This document shows positions 44,258 to 55,247 of a DNA stretch of 64,000 bases, one piece after another. The stretch's first letter is position 1. Each line of letters opens with the position of its first letter. The notes beneath the pieces are model-generated. The model was given only the letters and a program-made list of their open reading frames with translations. It was not told the DNA's origin and did not search any database. A program made the position numbers and the translations under genes. Source of the stretch: Branchiostoma lanceolatum (lineage: Eukaryota; Chordata; Leptocardii; Amphioxiformes; Branchiostomatidae); contig NC_089739.1 in the NCBI RefSeq assembly GCF_035083965.1, forward strand, positions 4,718,198-4,782,197. The letters run 5' to 3'.

Positions 44258-45898
44258 CGTCTAAAACAAGCCGTTCTTTACGCAAATTCTTAAGCAAAAG
44301 TAGGCTGGACACCTGCGTTGTTGGCATGTCTTCGCAGCAAGAAAATATTGTCAGGGTGATATTTTGTTTCAAGCTTTTATTGTTTAACACGGTGTACCTA
44401 ACAGGACCTTTTATGTTTGCTGTTAAATGGCACGCGGGGTAGAATTGCCGGCCTTGACCATACTTTTATGGATCATAACGCAAGATTAAAGGATAATTTA
44501 CAAAATAGGAAAATAAAATACAATTTTCGAGAGAGGTGTATTCAGGAATGCCAATGTGGCATATCACAACATGTTGTACTGTACAGGTTAGCGACAAGAG
44601 TATTTCTGATGAAAAGGTCTAAACTTATTTGTAAACTTTCTGGGTCTCAATCTCTTGACTTGATATAGGTGTTACGCACAAATGAAGAATTTATAAGTCT
44701 GTGAAACTTTTAACTCACTAACAGTTTACTTTAGGCACTGGTATTTGCTTGATGTGTGATCGGTTCGCAAAAAGAAAGAACTTCCCGTTTTAGTCTCTTT
44801 CTGATTATCGAAAAGGGTGATTTCTACTAGTATACTAAGAAATGGCGTGGTCAATATGGCCTATGGCTTGTACAATTGTGGACCGGCATACAAATAAATC
44901 AAACCACAATTCGTATAAAGGAATTTTCACGTAGTACGTAGTGTTCAGATGTTTAAGTATATTTTGTAGTACACGGCATGCATGTAAGTGTGAAATGTAT
45001 GGTTAATATTAGGTATAAGATTGTGTATTTTAACAATTTCTATGTTACACCCTTTGTACAATACATGGCCTACTTTTCAATACCTGTGCTGTCATTTTCA
45101 TTTATTCATTAAGAAAAAAAAACACATATGTATCTGAAAAAAAATCCCACCTTACATCACCAGAAACTTCTAAAAAAAGAATCCCTGTATTTTGTGCACA
45201 TGTAGTAACACAAAACCACCTTACTTGACAGCAACATAAAGACCTTGCTAGGGGCACCGATATCTGATAGTGTTGTTATTACTTTTGGTGTATTGTTACC
45301 CTCGGCCCCACTGCCAAAGTAAGCTTTGCCACGAGACTTTAGTGGGCAAGTTCCATTTTTTCTCAGCGGACAGTAACGTTTATCAATTTTTACTTGCTTT
45401 CCCGCCCATCTGGACCTGCTTAATTTTTTTCCTTATTTCTTTTTATAAGAAAACATTAAGTACTATTGTCCCTCAATGTAGCGTTTTTCTTTACAAATAG
45501 ACTGGACCCTTATTTTATTCTCGTTTTCAGACAATTTATCAGGGCTTATACATTTTGTGGTCCGCTAAAACGTACTATTCAAAAGACAAATGGCGGAAAA
45601 TTAAAGGCAGAAAAAAGGGTGAAAATTTATGAATCTTATACTTTCCAACCGTGCGCGTTTCTAGTTTGCCTGTCACTCTGTGTTTTATTCGCGTTTTCAG
45701 AAAACAATTTCAGCGCTTATACTTTACATGGTTCCCTAAAACGTTGTATTCAAAAGATAAACGGCATAAAATCAAAGAAACTGACAGAAAAAGGGCGAAA
45801 ATTTGTAAATTTTGACAATCTCCAATCTTTTGTCGTCAGAAAACAGGTGGCAAAACGACAGGTGGTTGGATTTCCCAGCATTCCTAGCGATAATCAAA
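44258..45898. other. Divergent intergenic region between the EGF gene and IAH1
   Basis: No exon was recognised. The IAH1-proximal part (45515-45835) is a tandem duplication of about 185 bp in which TTCAGAAAACAATTTCAG, CTAAAACGT and TATTCAAAAGA motifs recur in order. The rest is A+T-rich. Confidence 0.55.
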
Positions 45899-48800
45899 AT
45901 GGCCGCCTCCTGTGATCAGAGAAAACCCGGCTTGAAAATCTGGCCAAAAGTCATCTTATTTGGGGACTCCATAACCCAGGTAAGTCGCCAAAATGTGTCT
46001 TTCATGTCCCTGTATATTTTGAGTCTTACCATAGACATATGCGTCGTTTCATCCTTTTTTTAGGTGGCAATGAAATAACAGTATCGGTCCTAGGCTAGAG
46101 GGGGGGGGGGGTATTTTTGTTGTCCATCGGAAAGATATTAAAATCATAATCTTTTATAGCAGTCGTTATAAATTTTTTTGTCAAGATTGCAGTTTGGTTG
46201 GCTTAAACCTTAGTGATGACTCATAAGCTTTTAGATTTAATTTCTTGCATGAAATTGATTTACATGTGGAGGCAAGTGCATAGTAATGTAATAATTCATA
46301 GTAACATACTATTGAATAATTCGATCACCACGTAGTGGACAAAGAAATTATGCCCAAATCAGCGAGAATATAAAGCAATGTTTGAAATTGCAGAAAATCC
46401 ACATTGCATTGTAAGAAATTGCAGAATCCGGATGGATTTTATAACTAGTTCGCATGGTTTTAATTTCATGTTAAAGGGAAAATGCAGTGTTCACCGTGGC
46501 TTTAAGTTTGCGGCAGCACTATAGTCACATACTGCTAAAGTCTTGGACAAAAAAAATTGCGGTGGTTTTAAGTTCGTGATGAAACAGTAGACGCGAAAAC
46601 TGCAAACATACAACAACCACAAATATTTTTACATTTACAGTATTTCGGGGTCGGTGGGACTTGGGTATACACAAACACAATTACACATTTACCACACCTC
46701 GAATACTTTGGTTCTCATGAACAATTCATAAATGCACAAATGTTAAGATCTTGCCTGTGTGTTTGTTCATACAGTATGCCTTTAACGATGGAGGTTGGGG
46801 TGCAGCACTACAAGAACTTCTACAAAGGTAAAATACACAATTATGAATATAAATAGGATGATAGTATTGTGCTGTATTATCATTAATTAAACATATTATA
46901 AACACATGACAAGCAAGGTTCTTCAAAGAAACTCGCAATGGTTAAAAAGCTAACCCTAGTCCTCCAAGTGTAAACTAAACTTACTTTAATCCATTCATTT
47001 TTGCAAGGACTTACTAGTACTAGTACCCAAACTCCAGCTATCCAGGGCTGTACTCGTGGGTTGACCGGTTACAGGGCAGCTGCTATGAGCATGATTAAAT
47101 CTGGCTAGTTTTATTGTAGAAGGGAAAAGCAGATGAGTTTGGAAATATTTTAAGTTTGTGGTTGAAACAATTCTGTAGTTAAGTAATTATTATACTTTGG
47201 AAATGCATTTTTGCGGTGTCATGAATTTGTGGTAGAGTGCACTGGTTACCGTGAAAACCGTGAAAATAAAACTAACGCAAACATTTCAAGTTTTAATCTA
47301 AAGCCAGATGAAGTATATAATATTTAGGGCAACTTGATCGAATCATCTTTTTATTTCTTATCTACATAGGAAATGTGACATCATCTGCCGAGGCTTCTCG
47401 GGTTACAACACAACGTGGGCCAACATGATACAACCACAGGTCATCAACAAGGAGAACGCCTCCGATGTTGTACTAGTCATTATATTCTTTGGTGCTAACG
47501 ACTCTTCCTTAAAAGGTAGGATGTGATTGTTTGTTTCTGTATCTGTATCTGTATCTATATAGCCGGTACAACCGCCATTAGGCGTAACACAGCAGCTTCG
47601 CAGGCACGCGGCGCGGCAGCAGCTGGTTATATTACACAGAACGGTCTGTTACACCTAGTCTTTGCATATCTGACTGCAACCGTTCTTTAAAGCTACTTAG
47701 TAAAGATGCTCCTACAGTACCTGATGACAACGAGCTCCATTCTACTATGGTTCTCGAAAAATACGAATTTTTGAACATATCAATCCTTGGCTGATAACTC
47801 TGGTACTTAAAAGCATGACTATTTCTAGTCCGCTTTTGAGCTGGCATTAGATTATTTACTTATCAGTCGGTACGTCCACAAGTTTATTAGTCATTTTTTT
47901 TCTTTTGCATAACCAGTAAACAGCCTTTAAGCACAAAAGTTTTAAGACCAGAAATTTGATCCACTGAAACCAGAAACATTCTTGATACATGTACTAAGTA
48001 AACTTTGACATTTTCCCTGAACTTTGACCATTACCCCTAATGTAGAGGTTAACCCACAACAACATGTACCACTGGGAACCAACTAAAATAACCTCAACAA
48101 CTAATGTAAATTGACAATTATTCCTTTATTCTGAGTGCAATCCACTACTACCAGAGCTCCTACACTCGCTACCCAGAAAAAAAATCAAGGCAGCAAGTCT
48201 AGGAGCTTGGGTAGTACTGTAAATCCATTTAATATTGCGGTTGGCAATTTTAGTGATTAGGGGAAAGGGAGTATAGGCTACCATTCAAGGACTTTGAAAA
48301 TTGACTTTTCCCCTATTCCAGAGGAGAACCCACAACAACATGTACCACTGGAAACCTACAAGAACAACCTCAGGGACATGGTCCACTACCTCCTTGGCCA
48401 GGGCATCGGCCCCGAGAAGATCATCCTCATCACCCCCCCTCCACTGGACGAGGCTGAATGGGGGAAGGTCTGTAAAGAAAAAGGTAGGGAAATTCACAAA
48501 TGTTAACATTCATTAATGCGTCACTTTGTAACATTTTTGTGCCAAAATTTTGAACTATTTTTTTGGTTATATATTAACATTCTTTCAAGTGGCATTACGT
48601 AACAATTTGATGCAAAAAATTGAAAAGTACAAGATAGAAAAAAAATGTGAATGACATCTTCTACCAAATTTTAAAACATTTGTGACATTATCTCATATTT
48701 GTGACGTTGATGGTTTGTGCAAAAACAGCCCACACAAGGTATGCCCTTTTCGCAAAATGCACACCCACAAGACGTAAACAAAGATTTGAATGAACGGTTT

Positions 48801-50183
48801 TCTGCTAGGAGTCTTTCGCCACTACAATTTCGAGCTCAAATCAATCCTGGAGTACTTGGAAAACAACAAGAATGGCTGATAGCTGCGATACACACCCAAA
48901 ATTGTCAGCTTTCAAACATGCTCGTGTCATATATGGCATAATATTTTTGCACTTTCACTCCCTGAAAGGTACTATGAAATAGGGTGTGGTCAAATCACCT
49001 TAGTAAAGAAATGACCAGGAAATTAGCTTTTGTTTCGTCCTGATGTTACATATACATGGTCTCTGCCTATGTAACATAATGTTGCTTTGACAAAGTTGTT
49101 GTACACGACCAGAAGGGATTGTTGGGGGAGAGGGGATGCCACATTAATATTGTAGCATTGTTTTTATGGACTGTGATATATGTTATGTCACATTTTTGTG
49201 TTGTGTCTTTCAGGTTTAAAGTTGAACAGGTTGAATGCAGTGACTGGGCAGTATGCCAAGATGTGCTGTGAGGTGGCTGTGGAGAAACAGACGTCGTGTG
49301 TCGACCTGTACACCTACATGCAGAATGAAAAGGTTAGTATTATCATGATGCTGGTCATCTCTCTGTCTCTCTCTTTATCCCTCCCTCTCTCTATCCTCTC
49401 CCTTTCCCTTTATCTCATACTCTCCTGATCTCTCTCTTTCCTTCATTCTTTCTCTTTCTGTCTCTCCATCTCTTTTTCAAAACCTCTTTTCTCTTTCTGC
49501 CTCTCTCCATTTCTTCATCTCTCTCTGTATCTCTTGTCCCTCTCCATCTATCTCCATCTCTCTGTACCTCTTTTCCCTTTCTATCTCTTTCTCCATCTCT
49601 CTAACTCTTTGTCTCCTCTCTCCCTCTCTCCCTCTCCCTCTCTCTCTTTCTCTCCCTCTTTCTCTCTCTTCTTTCTGCCTCACTTTCTCCACCTTTTTCT
49701 GATTCTCTTGCCCCATCTCTTTCTCCTCTATCTGATGTGCAGTGGCTGGTTATAGCACACAGACCAATCCTGACTGTCTATCACAATTAGCAGTTCAACC
49801 AAAGAGAGCATGGCAATTAGTGTTTCGACCAATTAGAGAGTGACTGGACTTATTTTTCTTTGGCATTTCTATGTTTAGACGGAGGTGGGGGGGCTATGAG
49901 ATTGATCTGTTCATATCCTAACTCTACCTGTCATCTAAAGCTATCAAGTGAAGACGCTCCTACAATATTTGAAGACAACAGTAACAGATTTTTTGTGTTC
50001 CAGGACTGGCGTAAGTTTCTCTCGGACGGGCTCCACCTCTCGAGGGAAGGGAGCCAGTTTCTCGCCCGGTGCCTTTCCCCCATCGCTCAGGACAAGACAG
50101 ATCACCTCCCCTTCATCTTCCCTCACTGGGACAGTATAGACACCAGCAAACCTGAGAAATCCTTGTTATATCCACACAACTAG
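45899..50183 (+). CDS. IAH1: IAH1, isoamyl acetate-hydrolysing esterase homologue (GDSL/SGNH lipase; 6 exons)
   Basis: Small SGNH-fold hydrolase, the animal orthologue of yeast Iah1; the physiological substrate in animals is uncertain. Exons: 45899-45979, 46775-46827, 47370-47515, 48322-48483, 49214-49332, 50004-50183 (TAG). The total is 741 nt, 246 residues, against 248 in human. The four catalytic blocks are seen: FGDSITQ with nucleophile Ser24, Gly53 in GFSGYN, FGANDS with Asn88 of the oxyanion hole, and DGLHLS with Asp195 and His198. No signal peptide is seen, so it is probably cytosolic. The ATG sits in AAAATGGCCGCC, a strong Kozak context overlapping a YY1-like element. Intron 3 has a degenerate copy of the exon 4 head (48044-48100), and intron 5 a long CT-rich tract. 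Confidence 0.95.
46430..46642. mobile_element. Degenerate MITE of the CTGTAAATG family
   Basis: Shares GGGAAAATGCAGTGTTC and the right end TTTACATTTACAGTA with the other copies. IAH1 intron 1. Confidence 0.6.
47535..47852 (-). mobile_element. 5'-truncated non-LTR retrotransposon, 3' end only
   Basis: A minus-strand frame of about 70 residues ends with the typical LINE tail (YQPRIDMFKNSYFSRTIVEWSSL) and is followed by a short tandem tail of the GATACA type (plus strand TGTATC repeats at 47538-47556). It lies in IAH1 intron 3. Confidence 0.7.
48044..48105. repeat. IAH1: Degenerate copy of the IAH1 exon 4 head in intron 3
   Basis: About 57 bp resembling the start of exon 4 (real start 48322) appear 278 bp upstream, sharing AACCCACAACAACATGTACC and preceded by an AG (AATGTAG) at the position of the acceptor. 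A frame shift and substitutions make it non-coding. Confidence 0.85.
49345..49735. repeat. CT-rich polypyrimidine tract in IAH1 intron 5
   Basis: Nearly 400 bp of TCTCTC/CCTCTC-type sequence with strong pyrimidine bias on the plus strand. Confidence 0.9.
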
Positions 50184-50188
50184 GTCCA

Positions 50189-50395
50189 GCACTCTGGGTG
50201 TACAGAAAGTGCAAAATGGAACAAATGGAGCAAAATTGAACGAAATGAAAAACAGAAAACTCAAAATGAAACTTAATGGGTTACAGTATCAAATAAACTG
50301 AAATAAAATCAATGGAAATATTTTCTTCCATTTTGCTCTATATTCTATTCCGTTTTGTTCCATTTTGCACTTTATGTACACCAAACACTCTCACT
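50189..50395. mobile_element. Foldback element directly after the IAH1 stop codon
   Basis: GTGTACAGAAAGTGCAAAAT at the left is mirrored by ATTTTGCACTTTATGTACAC at the right. The interior holds two AATAAA-type signals (about 50290-50310), so it may supply the IAH1 polyadenylation site. Confidence 0.7.
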
Positions 50396-53300
50396 CCATA
50401 CTCCGTATTAACCTCAGTAACTAAAATGTAGAACAAGATGATTGCTTGTTTGGCTATAGGAACAACATTGTCGAAATTAAAAGTTATTTTAAGTTCTCCT
50501 GAACCATACTTGTTGTCTATGGCATCTCCAATTTGAAGCCCTTTGGCCACACAACTTTGTGCAATCACTACAGCAGGGGGCTAGTCCACTGTTAGTAGTG
50601 TGTGTTCAGCTAACAGGCTCTTTCCCAAATGCTGAGTGTTTATTAAACAAGACAGGATAAAACTTACTTTGAAGCTACATGTATTTGGAACTTTTTAAAA
50701 AAGATTGACTGGAAGGTTTACAATATAAAGACATCCGACGATCTATTTATTTGTTTCATTTTGCATAACCAGTCTTTGCTTTGAACAAATTACAACTAGT
50801 ATGTTATTCCTATAGCCAAACTACATTTTCATCAATGGAAAGTCTTTTTAAGGTGTAGAAATGTTGAACAAAGAAGCACAACGTTAAACAAGTCGTACCA
50901 ATTAGAACTAGTTCTTAGTAGACTGGTTAGTAAGGACTTTTCAGGAATTTCGAATCTACAATACATTTTAAACCACAAGGAAAGAAAAAGTAGCATGGAA
51001 GACTTTGCACTAGACGATACCCTACATGTATGTAAATTTCACCCTCAAGATGCACTGAGATTGCTTATTATTCTCCTTAAACAATGGGTGGAAAAAGTTA
51101 TTAGTAGAACTTGCTGTTTCACTCACAACAAAATGTAATGTAGTCGGCAGAACGATTATCATATTGTTCTATCATTTGTGACGTTATACTTTTGTGGTCT
51201 TTTAAAGAACATGAGGCAAAGGTGGCGAGGGTTATTTCGAGGGGATGAAATAAGTTCAAAAACAAGCGAGTTAATGGTTGCAAAATGCATTGTGGGCAAT
51301 ATGTCAAGATTGAAGGCTCCTGGGACAAGTTAAACATGTTTGGACATGTATCAAGCAAGAACTGTTTACAAGTTAAGAATGTTCACCTTTGACATATTAC
51401 CCATGATGCATCTTGCTGTGCATGAGCACTTGGAACCATGAACTTGCTTATTACAGGGAGTAAAAGTAGTGATGTGAATGCACGGCCAAATTGCTGTATA
51501 AATTGACATTTTTTGTTGGGTTATTTCAGGCCCCTTGATGTAGAAATACAGTGAAATACTTCATGTATAGCAAGGCTAAATTTTAGTGACAATGAAGCAA
51601 CAAATTATTGGGCATTGTTTTTCCTACTTTGCCAAAATAAATCACTAAGTTCACAGTGTATGTAAGCATAAGCTAATTAGTAACCCAACATATGCAGCTT
51701 TCTTTCTTTTTTTTCTAAGTAAGAAGAAGCAGAAAGTATTGCTCTTCTACAATGTTACATCTCAGGAAGACCTGGTTAGCTTTTAACCAAAAGTATCTTT
51801 AATTTGAACCATCTACACTACACTTAAACTCTTCCCCCTGACTTCTGTCCCAATAACTTATACAACATTGGGTGAATTTATGAAAAAGCCAGTTCACTGT
51901 ATACTAGGGTGTCACAAGCCAACAACGTTTTAACCATGGTAAAAAAGTGTCAAATTCTGACACCATCTTCTAAATCTACACTAAACTTTCACTCTTCAAA
52001 ATTGGGATATGTTTGATAATCATTGTAACAATATTGTTGTGAACATAATCTTGTCTTAAAAGCTGGTGTAAAATTTGTATGGAAATTTGATATAATGTTA
52101 CTTGAATGTGTTAAATATTTGAGAGTTTTTGTTGCATGGTTTATGAAATCATTTTGTGTATCAAATATTTCAAATTTTGAAATAATATGCTTGTGAAAGG
52201 TAGTAAGTTGGTCAAAATTTGATTCTTTCAAAGATTCTTACAAATGTGGCATGTAAATGTTTTGCCGTTAAGCCTCCATACTTGTAACACTAATGTTTTT
52301 AATTGTAATCCTTCGTGGAAAAATTATTGTGCGTACACAATTTTGTTGCTCAAGGTGTATCAAACTGCCTTATACATTGTATGTTTTGTGCGACAAAACC
52401 AATGTTATGCTTTAAGTGCTGTCTATAGTCAGTTTAACTGAAAGTTGTCTCTGTTCAGTGTTATTTATGAATGTATAGCTTGATAATCAATCAACAGTGG
52501 TGAAGGGTGAATATAGGGAAATTGTGCAAGAAATGAGCGTAATAGTTGCAGCATGCTTGTTGCATTTTGAGTTACAGGATCCCCTTTCAGACCCACAGCT
52601 TGTATAATGCAATACACAAGCAGTGGCCCCTGGTTAAACAGGTTACAATTTCTTACATATGATTGGCCGGTAATTTGAACTGGAAGAACATCTGATTGGC
52701 TGATAGCTGGCCAATGCTGGCCCCCCACAAGGACATATTGTAGACTGTTTTGGGGCCATTTTTTGCATATAATTAGCCGGTTCACAGTTTGAACTGCATA
52801 TGTGCAAGCTGATGCCTTGTGAGTAATATGTCTAAGTTAAATGCCGAGACATAAACAAAACACGTTTGGACATGGCCTCAATCATGGTCTAGACAAGAAA
52901 ACTGTTTACAAGTCAGGGGCCTTCACCTTTGACCTTGCACTCTTCAAATCATGAACCAGCTTATTGCATACAAGCTGTAGGCCTTGTAGACAAGGATTCT
53001 GTTTGAGAATATGTACAAAAGTATTAGACATGCAAGTAGACTGGGTGTTTAGAACATTTTTGTTTCGATACATAAAAAAACTGCAATTTAGGATTACTGC
53101 AAATACATCATGACTTGAATATACATACAATGTATACACTACTGTTACCATGTGTCATTCTTGCAGCCCTTCTTGGGGATTATGAAGAGAATTAAAATCA
53201 AACTATGATTTTCCCCCCTAACAACTTATACTGTAAATTCAGTTACTTTCGCGTTGGTCTTATTTAGCAGTGGGCCTGAGGAAAAAAGTATTTTTGAAAG

Positions 53301-54561
53301 TGTTCTTAATTTCCAGTTTAAACACTTTTGTAGCACAGTAGTCATGCATTAGAAAGATATTGATGTTTTTAATTTTCAGTAGAGAGGTCACAGAGAAAAC
53401 CGAAAAAATGAAACCACCATGAAAAGTTTAAAGATTTCCGATATGCAGTTTTTGATAGTACTTAACATGTTTTCAATATGCCCCAACACTATGAACGAAG
53501 AACAGACAATGTAACGTTACCAGTAAAGAAAAGGGTGTTTAATTGAGTAATTTATTGAGATAGTTAGGAAATCCTGCATAATAACATACAAATGCAGGGA
53601 AATACACCATCATGATATATTATGATGCCCTATACATTTTTTGACACAACAAAACTGTTGAATTGTTGAGTGAACATTTGAGTTTTTTTCAAGTACAATA
53701 CATGAGAAAGAAAGGAATTGTAAATTTAAACTTAGAAATCCTGATTCTTGGCCAAATAAATAACAGAATTTTGAATAAGATTATTGTCATATGTTTTGCT
53801 TTTTGAAATGATTACATGTAACAAATGAACTTTTCATAAAATTTAAGAAAACAAAACTATGTCTCACACTTAACATTCTGCTACAGTTAAAGAGAATACA
53901 GTACATGTGTAACCCAACATACAAAGAACATGAACAGCGATAGATACAAAGTATATACAAAATATTATCTACATCTTTACAATCAGTTAAAGTCAACGTT
54001 GTTTTCTCTTTTAATCATGCTAATTCCAAAACAACAATATGTACTGATATCTTGCACCAGAGTTATGATAGCAAAAGTACTGCATTACAAACAAATCTGT
54101 GGAAAAGAAAATTATGGTTATAGTGAAATATTCCTAGCTTCTACCAGGCCTTCTGGAGGGGTTATTGATAGTAGAATTCTGCAGAAATATTGAAAATAAT
54201 TGACCATAAGAGTCAGTTCTAGTAAGAGTGACTGTAACATTTCCTCTTCACAGGCAAATGAAATCCTATGGTGTCCAAACTTCCCTGGCAAATCATTCTC
54301 CCTATACTATAGCCAGCGTAGTTAGTCTGGTAGAGACTAACATATTACGAACTTGAGAGGGAGTATTGGGTAATTTTGCAATGGCAAGTTATGTTCCACC
54401 AAGATGGTGTAGCTTCTTGAATGTTTCCTATTCCAATTTTTAGGATAATCTACATTGTGACTCGTTTCAGCAAGTAGAAAGCATTCTTGTTCCGAACCTG
54501 GTTACATACATCATGTGATCCTTGTACGATTGTAAATTGAGGGCTTAGGATAGTTGTGCAC

Positions 54562-55000
54562 TAGTGCTGCGTACCTAAACGTAACATCAGGTAAAGGTAC
54601 CGGTACAGAGGTACCGGTGCCTGAACCTGTACCTGAAAAATGTGTTCTTCTAAACTTCTTCAATAATGACAGAAACATAAATAAACTGTTTTCAACTTGA
54701 CAGTGTCTTTTTTCAAAGGTTTCCTACCAGTGGTAGGAAACCTTTGAAAAAAGACACTGTCAAGTTGAAAACAGTTTAACACCAAACTCCCTTGGCCTTG
54801 CTATCAAAACTAAGGGCCTGCCTGAATGATCTGTTGCATATTAGTAACGCCATTCCAATATGTCACTTTGGTCACGTTTGGTGTTGCATGAGGCCATGAG
54901 GTCAGTCACAAAATAAGCACATACTTGGTGTAAATTTATATTGGTATTTTGGACCTGTACCTTATCAATTTTTACGGTACAGTACCAGTACGCAGCACTA
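54562..55000. mobile_element. hAT-like non-autonomous element containing a 95-bp perfect palindrome
   Basis: Termini TAGTGCTGCGTAC and GTACGCAGCACTA are inverted, and near-identical 8-bp flanks (TTGTGCAC at 54554-54561, TCGTGCAC at 55001-55008) suit a hAT-type target duplication. The interior is rich in GGTACCGGTAC text and holds the palindrome at 54683-54777. Confidence 0.7.
54683..54777. repeat. Perfect 95-bp palindrome (47-bp arms, 1-nt centre)
   Basis: The arm 54683-54729 (starting AAACTGTTTTCAAC, ending CCTACCA) is exactly reverse-complemented at 54731-54777, around the single G at 54730. Checked base by base. Confidence 0.95.
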
Positions 55001-55247
55001 TCGTGCACGTGTCGTACAAAACGTATCTGTCTTATTACAGAAAAGGCTGTCTAGATCCTTGTCAGTGGTTGGTTCTGTCAATGCCCGCTTGAACATCCTA
55101 CGGAATCAAAATCGTACGCCACATACAACGGATGTGACCGCGCTGTAACTCTTGAATTATAACGATAGCTGTATCATAGCATCCTTACAGTGTAGAAGAA
55201 CGTTGCCTTTTATACAAAGATATCTACATTAACAGTTTGAAGAGAAG

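Larger units (their letters stand above)
50396..55247. other. Convergent intergenic region, including probable GID8 3'UTR
   Basis: A+T-rich with no recognised exon. It contains a TIR repeat (51285-51440), a CTGTAAATTCAG-type element (53228-53450) and the hAT-like element (54562-55000). A minus-strand AATAAA at about 53553-53558 may end the GID8 transcript, which would place the palindrome in its 3'UTR; this is inference. Confidence 0.45.

Noticed and set aside
45466-45915. Plus-strand frame of 149 codons before IAH1
   Set aside because: It runs through the duplicated A+T-rich promoter block and into exon 1 in another frame; there are no family features.
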